A stretch of DNA of 44,966 bases, taken from positions 1-44,966 of the forward strand of contig NZ_NMWT01000006.1 of NCBI RefSeq assembly GCF_002860365.1, written 5' to 3'. The notes below the pieces were generated by a model. That model was given only the letters and a program-made list of their open reading frames with translations, did no database searches and was not told the DNA's origin. Positions 16,945 through 24,096 of the stretch are shown one piece after another; the stretch's first letter is position 1; every line of letters starts with the position of its first letter. The DNA is from Bifidobacterium parmae (lineage in GTDB: Bacteria > Actinomycetota > Actinomycetes > Actinomycetales > Bifidobacteriaceae). The position numbers and the translations under genes are program-made.

Positions 16945-18012
16945 ATGAAGATCGATATCGTGAGCGTGTTCCCCGAATACTTCGACGTGATGGGATTGAG
17001 TCTGATGGGCAAGGCCCAGGAGAAGGGCCTGCTGACCATCACCGCGCACAACCTGCGCGACTGGACGCATGACGTGCATCATTCGGTGGACGACACCCCG
17101 GTGGGAGGCGGCGCCGGCATGGTGATGAAGCCGGCGGTCTGGGCCGAATGTCTCGACGAACTGCTGGGGCTGGAGCCGCAGGAAGACGCCGATGCACCCG
17201 CTGATGCCGCGACGGCGACGGCCGTGGCCGTGGCCACGGCCACGGCCACGCATACCATCACTGGCAAGACGGTGTCCGATGAGACACCGACAGATACCGA
17301 TATTCAGACACCGGCAGATACCGATATTCGACGTGTTTCCACGTGTGGAACCGCTGGTGAGTCCAGAACCAGGACCGCCGGAAACGCGGAATCATCCGCC
17401 CTTGAGGACTCACCTATGGTGTCCGATGGGACACCGGCTTGCCAGTCGTCGCAGGAACACACGCCGGTGCTGATCTTCCCGAATCCGTCCGCACCGCTGT
17501 TCACGCAGCGCGACGCGACGGAGCTTTCGCACGCGGAGCATCTGCTGTTCGGCTGCGGCCGCTATGAGGGCTATGACGCGCGCATCCCCGAGTACTACCG
17601 TTCGCGCGGCGTGGACGTGCGCGAGTATTCAATCGGCGACTACGTGTTGAACGGCGGCGAAGTCGCCACCTCGGTGATGGTGGAGGCGATCACGCGTCTG
17701 ATTCCGGGGTTCATGGGAAACGCCGACTCCATCGTCGAGGAATCCTACACGGGCGCGAACGCGCTGCTCGAACACCGCCAGTACACGAAGCCGGCGGAAT
17801 GGCGCGGTTTGAAGGTGCCGGACGTGCTGCTCTCCGGCGATCACGGCAAGGTGGACCGCTACCGCCGTGACGAGGCGTTGGCGCGCACGGACGAGATCCG
17901 CCCCGATCTCATCGAACAGCTGGACTGCAAGGCCCTGGACAAGGCCGACCGCAAGACCCTGATGGCTCTGGGCTGGGAGGTCTCCGCCGCTCACCCCCGC
18001 AAACTACAGTAA
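16945..18012 (+). CDS. trmD: tRNA (guanine-37-N1)-methyltransferase with internal insertion
   Basis: A 355-residue TrmD, the SPOUT enzyme that methylates G37 of tRNAs to prevent frameshifting. It starts MKIDIVSVFPEYFDVMG and has GGGAGMVMKPAVW (about residues 52-64). The trefoil-knot SAM site is CGRYEGYDARIPEYY with IGDYVLNGGE. It ends with a normal C-terminal domain. Between about residues 76 and 172 a low-complexity block (Ala/Thr/Val, then Thr/Asp/Ser) interrupts the catalytic domain between the DELL helix and VLIFPNPSAPLFT, where E. coli TrmD has a short loop. The insertion DNA (about 17170-17460) carries palindromes and direct repeats. I start at ATG 16945 rather than an upstream GTG. All catalytic residues appear present, so the insertion is probably tolerated as a surface loop. 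Confidence 0.95.
   Translation: MKIDIVSVFPEYFDVMGLSLMGKAQEKGLLTITAHNLRDWTHDVHHSVDDTPVGGGAGMVMKPAVWAECLDELLGLEPQEDADAPADAATATAVAVATATATHTITGKTVSDETPTDTDIQTPADTDIRRVSTCGTAGESRTRTAGNAESSALEDSPMVSDGTPACQSSQEHTPVLIFPNPSAPLFTQRDATELSHAEHLLFGCGRYEGYDARIPEYYRSRGVDVREYSIGDYVLNGGEVATSVMVEAITRLIPGFMGNADSIVEESYTGANALLEHRQYTKPAEWRGLKVPDVLLSGDHGKVDRYRRDEALARTDEIRPDLIEQLDCKALDKADRKTLMALGWEVSAAHPRKLQ
17220..17247. repeat. 28-bp perfect palindrome inside trmD
   Basis: A 28-bp GC-rich perfect palindrome built from GGCCGTGGCC and its mirror, in the part of trmD encoding alternating Ala/Val/Thr. It is part of the insertion that other TrmD proteins lack. Confidence 0.85.
17272..17287. repeat. GTGTCCGATGAGACAC palindrome, copy 1
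   Basis: A palindrome-like 16-mer (arms GTGTC and GACAC) in the trmD insertion. Close variants occur at 17419-17434, 27377-27392 and 27817-27832. Confidence 0.7.
17291..17329 (+). repeat. Two direct 15-bp copies inside trmD
   Basis: CAGATACCGATATTC occurs at 17291-17305 and 17315-17329, period 24, so the duplication keeps the reading frame. Confidence 0.8.
17419..17434. repeat. GTGTCCGATGGGACAC palindrome, copy 2
   Basis: Second 16-mer in the trmD insertion, differing from copy 1 at one base, 147 bp downstream. Together the two nearly bracket the insertion. Confidence 0.7.
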
Positions 18013-18018
18013 ATACGC

Positions 18019-18335
18019 CTCGCCCCCGCCGGCGGGGCTGTCAGCCATAAGCTGACTGAAGGCGCCCACAGATACAACCGACTGAAGGCGCCCACAGATA
18101 CAACCGACTGAAGGCGCCCACAGATACAACCGACTGAAGGCGCCCACAGATACGACTCGCCCCCGCTGGCGGGAGCTGTCAGCCGTAGGCTGACTGGGGG
18201 TGGTCCCATGGGTTTGCACCTTAGGCGCCCACCCCCAGTCGGCTTCGCCGCCAGCCCCCGCCAGCGGGGGCGACGAAATGTGACGTACCGTAACGGCATC
18301 GTCACCGGCCGACAGCCCCCGCCGGCGGGGGCGAG
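18019..18335. repeat. Palindromic repeat cluster 2 (BIME-like)
   Basis: This fills the 329-base gap between trmD (+) and the nitroreductase (-). Unit A (about 18019-18058) has a CGCCCCCGCCGGCGGGG hairpin and inner stem GTCAGC/GCTGAC. A 26-bp tandem array follows. Unit B (about 18157-18203) has the same order with inner stem GTCAGCC-GTA-GGCTGAC and ends GGGGGTGG. Unit C (about 18229-18272) is in the opposite orientation with inner stem GTCGGC/GCCG. Unit D (about 18308-18333) is a partial copy. Lying between convergent genes, B and C can pair as a large hairpin and may terminate both. Confidence 0.88.
18054..18155 (+). repeat. 26-bp tandem repeat, four copies
   Basis: Units start at 18054, 18080, 18106 and 18132; the first three are identical and the last diverges at its end. 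Each begins GACTGAAGGCGCCCACAGAT. The array sits inside palindromic cluster 2, just after unit A, and its first bases are the end of the inner hairpin, so it looks like slippage or duplication of that end. Confidence 0.9.
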
Positions 18336-18341
18336 GAAATC

Positions 18342-18941
18342 TTACAGGCCGAAGACCTTGACGCGATCGTCGGCCGGCTGCTTCTCGACCGGGCCGGCGG
18401 GCTGGGCGACGACGCCAAACGGCATCTGGGCCTGGAGCTTCCAGCTCTTCGGCAGGCCGAACTCGGCGGCGACGGCCTCGTCGATCAGCGGGTTGTAGTG
18501 CTGCAGGGAGGCGCCCAGGCCCTTCTCGGCGAGGGCGGTCCACACGGCGAGCTGGAGCATGCCGGCGGCGTCGCGGGCGAAGCCCGGGAAGTTGGCGGCG
18601 TAGGCCGGGATGTTCTCCTGCAGCTGCTTGGTGACGTCCTCATCGTCGTAGAAGAGCACGGTGCCGTGGCCGGCGGCGAAGGAGTCGATCTTCGCCTCGG
18701 TGGACTTGAAGGCCTCTTCGTCGTTGACGACCTTGCGCAGGGTCTCCTTGACGATGTCCCACAGCTTCTGGCTGGCATCGCCGAACAGGACGACGGCGCG
18801 CTGCGGCTGGGAGTTGAAGGCGCTCGGCACGTCGACGACGACCTTCTTGACGAGGTCGGCGATCTCCTGGTCGCTGATCGGCGAGGCGTCGGTCAGCGCG
18901 TACTGGGAGCGACGGGTTTCAAGGGCGGTGACGAAGGACAT
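18342..18941 (-). CDS. Nitroreductase family protein
   Basis: A 199-residue nitroreductase of the small Frm2/HBN1-like type, predicted to use FMN and NAD(P)H. It begins MSFVTALETRRSQYALT, with the RRS motif that binds FMN phosphate. SAFNSQPQRAVVLFG is the next conserved FMN-site block, and EKGLGASLQHYNPLID with LPKSWKLQAQMPFG is typical of the family. The ATG at 18941 follows AGAGGAA. The promoter has a TATAGT -10 (19010-19015, minus strand) and two similar 19-bp palindromes, so the gene is probably repressed by a dimeric regulator that responds to a small molecule or oxidant. That regulator is not within the window. Confidence 0.86.
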   Translation of the reverse strand: MSFVTALETRRSQYALTDASPISDQEIADLVKKVVVDVPSAFNSQPQRAVVLFGDASQKLWDIVKETLRKVVNDEEAFKSTEAKIDSFAAGHGTVLFYDDEDVTKQLQENIPAYAANFPGFARDAAGMLQLAVWTALAEKGLGASLQHYNPLIDEAVAAEFGLPKSWKLQAQMPFGVVAQPAGPVEKQPADDRVKVFGL

Positions 18942-18990
18942 GAAATTCCTCTTTTCGTTCGTGGTTCCGGATGCCCATGCGGCATCCACA

Positions 18991-19009
18991 ATATCTCGTT
19001 TCGAGATAT
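18991..19009. promoter_or_regulatory. Operator-like palindrome at the nitroreductase start site
   Basis: ATATCTCGTTTCGAGATAT has perfect 8-bp arms around TTT. It lies directly after the TATAGT -10 on the minus strand, so a bound protein would cover the transcription start. Confidence 0.7.
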
Positions 19010-19017
19010 GACTATAC

Positions 19018-19036
19018 ATGCATGTCACGATTCGAG
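19018..19036. promoter_or_regulatory. Second, degenerate operator-like copy
   Basis: Read on the minus strand this is similar to the first palindrome (ATACCTCGAATCGTGACAT, about 15 of 19 positions alike) and covers the region just upstream of the -10. Limits are approximate. Confidence 0.5.
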
Positions 19037-19081
19037 GTATCTTCGGCGTGGCGCGCCCCAGACCGATGACCCACCCCGGCC

Positions 19082-19672
19082 TCAGTCCGCGATCCGTTCA
19101 ATGTAGTACACGGCCGTCTCGCCGTAGTCGCGATCGTCCGTGATCTCCCAGCCATCCGGCGGCGTCGGACGTTCGGACCGCGCGGAACGCTCCAGCACGA
19201 TCACGGTCCCCTCCCCCGCGAACCCGTTCGCCGCGAGGTCGGCGAGCAGCCGGTCGCACGCCTCCGTCTCGAACGCGTACGGCGGGTCGATGAAGATCAC
19301 GTCGAACGCGCCGGCAGCGCCCGCGCCGGAGGCCGCATACGCCTCCGCCTTGCGCACGAGCACGCGCGCCGCGAGGTCCGACGACCATGAGCGGTTGCGC
19401 TTGAGCTGCGCGATGGTCTTGACGACGAGCGCAGCCGCCGGCTTCGACGCCTCCACGGCGATCAGTTCGCGGGCCCCGCGCGAGAGCGCCTCGATGCCGA
19501 GCGCCCCGGTGCCGGCGAACAGGTCGAGCACGCGCGCCTCGTCGAGCACGCCCCACGCGTCGAGACGCGAGAAGATCGCCTCCTTGGTGCGGTCGGTGGT
19601 CGGCCTGGTGCCGGTTTTCGGCGTGGCCAGCGCCACGCCCTTGAATCGTCCTGAGATCACTCGCATGGTCAT
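19082..19672 (-). CDS. rsmD: 16S rRNA (guanine-966-N2)-methyltransferase
   Basis: A 196-residue RsmD. It starts with RVISGRFKGVAL and has the SAM-binding VLDLFAGTGALGIEALSRG (about residues 48-66) and the catalytic DPPY motif in IFIDPPYAFE. Two ATG codons in frame are possible (19672 and 19666); the second begins MRVISG, the more usual family start. No Shine-Dalgarno is visible. The recG stop codon is 14 bases upstream on the same strand, so translation is likely coupled to recG. Confidence 0.94.
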   Translation of the reverse strand: MTMRVISGRFKGVALATPKTGTRPTTDRTKEAIFSRLDAWGVLDEARVLDLFAGTGALGIEALSRGARELIAVEASKPAAALVVKTIAQLKRNRSWSSDLAARVLVRKAEAYAASGAGAAGAFDVIFIDPPYAFETEACDRLLADLAANGFAGEGTVIVLERSARSERPTPPDGWEITDDRDYGETAVYYIERIAD

Positions 19673-19685
19673 CGACTTTAGCGCG

Positions 19686-22145
19686 TCAGTTGGAGGTGAG
19701 GAAGGTCTCGTTGCCGCGTGTGAAGTCGAGCACCGCGCCGGCGAGCTGCGTATGCCCGTCGAGCGTCGGGTCGTCGGCGAGCAGCCGTTCGGCCCGCGCC
19801 CGCGCGTCGGTGATGAGATCCGCGTCCTTGATGACGCGCAGCAGTTTGAGGCTCGATTTCGCGCCGGACTGCGCGTCGCCGAGCACGTCGCCGGCGCCGC
19901 GGAACTCCAGGTCGGCCTGCGCGATCTCGGCGCCGTCCAACGAATCGTGGATGACCTGAAGCCGCGCCTCGGCCGTCGTGCCCGCTTCGGCGCGCGAGAC
20001 GAGGAACGCCCAGCTGTCGGTGCCTCCGCGGCCGACGCGCCCGCGCAGCTGGTGCAGCTGGGACAGGCCGTAGCAATCCGCGTCGAAGATCACGATGCAG
20101 CTCGCCTGCTTGACGTCCACGCCGACCTCGATCACGGTGGTGGAGACGAGGATCGGCGTCTCGCCGGAGGCGAAGCCGGCCATGGCCTCGGCCTTCACGT
20201 CGTCCTTGTCGCGTCCGGTGAGCGTCGCGAACCGGACGCCGGCGAACTGCGGCAATGCCTTGAGCCGCGCCGTGATCTCCGCCACCGAGTGCAGCGGCGG
20301 CCGCGCGATCGTCTCGCCGTTCTCGTCGAGCGTCTCATACACGTCGTCGATGCCGTCCAGCACCGTCATATCGCCGCGCGAACCCCGTCCACCGCGCGAG
20401 GAGCCGCGCCCGCCGCGGGATGCCTCCGCGTCGTCGTCGGAATCCGCGTCGATCCGCGCGCACACGATGTAGGCTCGTTCTCCCGCGTCGATCCGCGCGC
20501 GGATGTGCGCGAACATGCGCGCCATCGTGCGCCCGTCCGCCTCGTTGACGACGATCGTGCGGATCGGCTTGCGCCCGCCGGGCAGTTCGGTGAGCCACGA
20601 GATGTCGAGGTCGCCGAACCAGGTCATCGCGGCGGTGCGCGGGATCGGCGTGGCGGTCATGACGAGCAGGTGCGGCGCGGTGCCGTCCGTCGATTTCGCG
20701 TTCAACGATTCGCGCTGTTCGACGCCGAAGCGATGCTGCTCGTCGATGACGACGAGCGCGAGCCTCGGCGCCTGGAACGTCTTCGAGAAGGCGGCGTGCG
20801 TGGCGACGATGATGCCCGGCGTGCCGCTCGCGGCTTGGGCGAGCGCCTTGCGCCGCGCCGCGAGCTTCATGCCGCCGGTGAGCAGCGTCACCGGCACGGA
20901 CGGACCGGCGTCGCCGCCGTCCGTGCCGTCATCGCCACTGTCGCCGGCACCAACGGCGTCGTCCATCGCAGCGATCATGCGCGTGATGGTCGCGACGTGC
21001 TGTTCGGCGAGCACCTGCGTGGGCGCGACGAGCACGGCCTGGTAGCCGGCGCCGACGGCCTGGAGCATGGCGGCGAGCGCGACCACGGTCTTGCCGGAGC
21101 CGACCTCGCCCTGCAGCAGGCGCTGCATCGGGGTGTCGCGCGTCATGTCGGCGGCGATGTCGTCGATGACCTCGCGTTGTCCGTTCGTGAGCGTGAACGG
21201 CAGGGATTCGACGAACCGGTCGCGCAGGGAATCCGCGTCCGGCAGCGGGCATGGGTGCGCCGCGGACTTGTGCGCGCTGCGACGCGCCTCAAGCAGCGCG
21301 GTCTGGCAGACGAACGCCTCCTCGTAGCGCAGGGTGGCGATGCCCTTGTGGAAGTCGGCGACGGTCTTCGGCTCGTGGATCGCGCGGAACGCCTCGGCGC
21401 GGTGCATGAGTCCGCGTTCCGCACGGATGGTCTCGGGCAGCACGTCGGGGATGGCGTCGGCGAGCGTGCTGGAGAAGCGTTCCTCGTCGTCGTGGGATTG
21501 CAGGGTGATGTCGTCGGTGCCGGGCGCGGGCATGTCGCGACCGCCGAGCGCCCACATGAGGCTCAGGATCGTCTCGTGGATGCGTTCGCTGGACAGTCGC
21601 GCGGACGCATGGTAGACGGGGCGCGGCCGGGTGACGCGCGCCATCGCCTCGGCGACGTTCGGCGCGTCGTAGCCGTTCGCCCACGGCGTCGACGGTTCCG
21701 GCGCGACGGTGATCACCTGCGGGTGGTTGAACTGCAACTGTCCCATGTATTCGCCGGGCGCGCCGGAGGCGACCACGATAGTGCCGGGGGCGAGACGGCG
21801 CGATATCCAGTCGAGATACCCCTTCTTGCCGGAGAAGAAGACGAACTGCGCGCCCGACGGCAGTATGCCGCGGGAGGCGGCGAACCCGTCATCATCGACG
21901 TTGACGACGAGACGCATGTTGCGCGAACCGTGGAACGTGCGCGCCGAGCGTACCGTGCCGGCGAACGCCATCGCCTCGCCGACGCGCGCCTCGCCGAGCG
22001 CGCGCGCCGACACCGGGTCGGCGACGCGGAACGGATAGTAGGTGAGCGCGTCGCCGATGGTGACGATGCCGAACGACTTGAGCGTGGACGCGCGGCGTTT
22101 GTTCGCCAATAGCGCGGCGATCGGAGTGTCCCAGGTGATGCTCAT
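19686..22145 (-). CDS. recG: ATP-dependent DNA helicase RecG
   Basis: An 819-residue RecG that reverses stalled replication forks and moves branched DNA. The N-terminal wedge/OB domain is followed by helicase motifs: GEVGSGKTVVA (Walker A), VVIDEQHRFGVEQRE (DEQH form), VMTATPIPRT, and STTVIEVGVDVK with QLRGRVGRG in the second RecA domain. Two low-complexity insertions stand out: a Gly/Asp stretch (about residue 405) after the Ile/Ala helix and an Arg-Gly-rich SRGGRGSSRGGRGSRGD (about residue 580). I start at ATG 22145 (MSITWDTPI). It precedes rsmD by 13 bases, a common pairing. Confidence 0.95.
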   Translation of the reverse strand: MSITWDTPIAALLANKRRASTLKSFGIVTIGDALTYYPFRVADPVSARALGEARVGEAMAFAGTVRSARTFHGSRNMRLVVNVDDDGFAASRGILPSGAQFVFFSGKKGYLDWISRRLAPGTIVVASGAPGEYMGQLQFNHPQVITVAPEPSTPWANGYDAPNVAEAMARVTRPRPVYHASARLSSERIHETILSLMWALGGRDMPAPGTDDITLQSHDDEERFSSTLADAIPDVLPETIRAERGLMHRAEAFRAIHEPKTVADFHKGIATLRYEEAFVCQTALLEARRSAHKSAAHPCPLPDADSLRDRFVESLPFTLTNGQREVIDDIAADMTRDTPMQRLLQGEVGSGKTVVALAAMLQAVGAGYQAVLVAPTQVLAEQHVATITRMIAAMDDAVGAGDSGDDGTDGGDAGPSVPVTLLTGGMKLAARRKALAQAASGTPGIIVATHAAFSKTFQAPRLALVVIDEQHRFGVEQRESLNAKSTDGTAPHLLVMTATPIPRTAAMTWFGDLDISWLTELPGGRKPIRTIVVNEADGRTMARMFAHIRARIDAGERAYIVCARIDADSDDDAEASRGGRGSSRGGRGSRGDMTVLDGIDDVYETLDENGETIARPPLHSVAEITARLKALPQFAGVRFATLTGRDKDDVKAEAMAGFASGETPILVSTTVIEVGVDVKQASCIVIFDADCYGLSQLHQLRGRVGRGGTDSWAFLVSRAEAGTTAEARLQVIHDSLDGAEIAQADLEFRGAGDVLGDAQSGAKSSLKLLRVIKDADLITDARARAERLLADDPTLDGHTQLAGAVLDFTRGNETFLTSN

Positions 22146-22193
22146 AACGTCCCATTCTCCCACACGCGATGACCCGCGCGACGGTTAAAACGA

Positions 22194-22222
22194 AAGCCTC
22201 CATCGGCGAACCGATGGAGGCT
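22194..22222 (-). terminator. Terminator of rpmB
   Basis: AAGCCTCCATCGG (22194-22206) and CCGATGGAGGCTT (22210-22222 region) form a perfect 13-bp stem with a tetraloop. On the minus strand it is followed by TCGTTTTAACC, a short T run, right after the rpmB stop. Confidence 0.85.
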
Positions 22223-22248
22223 TCGATACGTTGACGCTATCCGCGCAC

Positions 22249-22443
22249 TCACGCAACCGCGCGCTGGACCTTGCCGGCCTTGATGCACTTGACGCACACG
22301 CGCAGGCGAACGTTCTCGCCCTCGACGGTGGTACGGACCGACTGGAGGTTCGGACGGAAGGTGCGCTTGTTGCGGATATGCGAGTGAGACACGGTGTATC
22401 CGACCTGCGGACCCTTGCCGCACACGTCACAACGAGCTGCCAT
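22249..22443 (-). CDS. rpmB: 50S ribosomal protein L28
   Basis: A 64-residue bL28 beginning [22 protein letters not shown], with a second pair CVKC near residue 50, so this is the zinc-binding (C+) form. The basic middle [14 protein letters not shown] is typical. AAAGGGAG precedes the ATG on the minus strand, and a short palindrome CTTGA-TAG-TCAAG lies upstream. It is separated from recG by the terminator at 22194-22222 and is divergent from the PfkB-like gene. Confidence 0.96.
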   Translation of the reverse strand: MAARCDVCGKGPQVGYTVSHSHIRNKRTFRPNLQSVRTTVEGENVRLRVCVKCIKAGKVQRAVA

Positions 22444-22547
22444 GATGGACTCCCTTTAACCTTGACTATCAAGTCTTTTTCGCGATTCGACCGGGCATGC
22501 GAACACGCTTAGCCGAACACACAACTTCACGAATATATCCCACCGGC

Positions 22548-22575
22548 CTGACAAACGCAACACGCGTGGTATCCT
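22548..22575 (+). promoter_or_regulatory. Promoter of the PfkB-like gene (distal)
   Basis: CTGACA (22548-22553), 16-base spacer, TATCCT (22570-22575). The transcript would start with the perfect hairpin GGTTCCGC/GCGGAACC at 22580-22600 and have a leader of about 220 bases. A second weaker promoter, TTGCGC (22692-22697), 16 bases, TACAAT (22714-22719), is closer to the gene. Confidence 0.6.
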
Positions 22576-22633
22576 ATGCGGTTCCGCGCACGGCGGAACC
22601 GTGGCCGACGCGGGCCGGAAGCATGGCGGGAAC

Positions 22634-22666
22634 GCCACGGATACGCCACGGATACGCCACAGATAC
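22634..22666 (+). repeat. Three 11-bp tandem repeats in the leader
   Basis: GCCACGGATAC at 22634-22644 and 22645-22655 and GCCACAGATAC at 22656-22666. They lie between the two putative promoters of the PfkB-like gene. Confidence 0.85.
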
Positions 22667-22803
22667 GCGGCAGAGCCGCCTCCGATGCCCGTTGCGCCAC
22701 GCCCCGGACGGCCTACAATCCACCATACGCCGGGATGTCGGCCATAGAATGGTGGCAGTGCATCGCGTCGGACGCGTGCAGTCGAGCGCTCAAGGAGGAC
22801 GCC

Positions 22804-23979
22804 ATGTTGTCGAAGCACATCAACGGGGAGACGAAGGGAACGAGGCTGGGCGAGTTCATCGAACAGCGTCGGGAGGAGCGGCGCATCGACCGGGCCGTGG
22901 CTGAGTCGGACGTCGAGGACGCCGCGGCCGTCTCGGCGTCCTCGACGGCGCCGGCGCCGGCATCGACGCAGGACGGCGGGCACGTCCCGTCGGTGATCTC
23001 GCTCGGGCAGGTGTGGGTCGACATCATGATGGACGTGGACGAACTGCCCGCGCCCGGCGGCTTCGCGGTCTCCAACGCCGCCCGCCCGGTGGTCGGCGGC
23101 AGCTACCGCGTGCTGGACGCGGTGAGCAGCATGGGCGTGCCCGCCGAGCATGCCGGCGTCGTCGGCAACGGCGTGTGGGCGACGATGATCCGCGAAGCGT
23201 ACGAACACGACGGCATCGCGCACGTGGGGCCGAGCCGGCTCGACGCGGATTCCGGGTTCCGTCTCGTCTTCCACGACGGCGACGGGCGCAAGACGTTCGT
23301 CGCACGCTACGGCGTGGAGGCGCAGGGCGACGCGCACACGTTCGACGCGGTCGAACCGGAGGCGGGCGACGTCGTGCATGTCAGCGGCAACACACTGCTC
23401 GACCATACGGCGGCCGGCATCGACGAGTTCATGCACCGGGCCGGCGACGATCCGAAGGCGCGCCCCTACCGGCTCGTCATCAACCCGACGAACACGCTGA
23501 AGCTCGTCAACGACCATCTGCTCGAGGATCTCGTTCTCGCGCGGCCCACGTGGTCGTGCAACCGGCAGGAGGCGAACACGTTGGCGGAACGTCTCGGCGT
23601 CGACCTCGGCGAGGCGGGGGCGTTGACCGTCGGCGGCGGATTCGACCAGGCGATGAACGCGTTGTGCGACGCGCTCGGCAACACGCTGCGGGCGCCGCTC
23701 GTCGTGCGCGCCGGCTCGCGCGGCGCATGGGTGCGCGAGCCCGGCGGCGAGGTGCAGCACGTGGAGGGCTATCCGACGAAGGGCGTGCACACGCGTTCCG
23801 CCGGCTCCTGCCACACGGGCGTCATGTGCGCGATGCTCGCGAAGGGATGGTCGCTGGCCGACGCGGTGAACATCGCCAATGCGGCCGCCTCGCTCGCCAT
23901 CCAACGCCATCGGGCCGGCGTGCCCGTCTGCCCGGGCTACAGGGAGGCGGTGACGCTGGCCGGCGTCGCGGCGCGGTAG
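22804..23979 (+). CDS. PfkB-family protein lacking the catalytic Asp
   Basis: A 391-residue member of the ribokinase/PfkB sugar kinase family. After a 90-residue N-terminal extension rich in Arg/Glu and Ala/Ser, the fold begins VISLGQVWVDIMMDVDELPAPGG. The usual family order follows, with AARPVVGGSYRVLDAV, GNGVWATMI and the ATP-site VVRAGSRGAWV. At the C-terminal signature, where kinases have D-T-x-G-A-G-D, this protein has HTRSAGSCHTG (residues 329-339), so the catalytic Asp is Ser335 and the first Asp is His329. It may be a non-kinase relative, a regulator or an altered kinase; the rest of the fold looks intact. AAGGAGG lies 5 bases before the ATG at 22804. Confidence 0.8.
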   Translation: MLSKHINGETKGTRLGEFIEQRREERRIDRAVAESDVEDAAAVSASSTAPAPASTQDGGHVPSVISLGQVWVDIMMDVDELPAPGGFAVSNAARPVVGGSYRVLDAVSSMGVPAEHAGVVGNGVWATMIREAYEHDGIAHVGPSRLDADSGFRLVFHDGDGRKTFVARYGVEAQGDAHTFDAVEPEAGDVVHVSGNTLLDHTAAGIDEFMHRAGDDPKARPYRLVINPTNTLKLVNDHLLEDLVLARPTWSCNRQEANTLAERLGVDLGEAGALTVGGGFDQAMNALCDALGNTLRAPLVVRAGSRGAWVREPGGEVQHVEGYPTKGVHTRSAGSCHTGVMCAMLAKGWSLADAVNIANAAASLAIQRHRAGVPVCPGYREAVTLAGVAAR

Positions 23980-24096
23980 CGGCACGGCAACGGACACGCG
24001 CGATAATTCACTCTGCGTTCACCGGCGTGCGCACCGGGCGGCATGGGGACTCCCCTACGATGGATTGCAGTTTCCATCGTCGAGGAGAGTCCCATC

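Noticed and set aside
18054-18155. 26-bp repeats considered as a CRISPR array.
   Set aside because: Units are directly adjacent with no spacers, and there are no cas genes. It is a simple tandem repeat.
18004-18543. Minus-strand frame through the 26-bp array and the cluster, joined to the nitroreductase end.
   Set aside because: Repeated text from repeats, in a different frame from the real nitroreductase.
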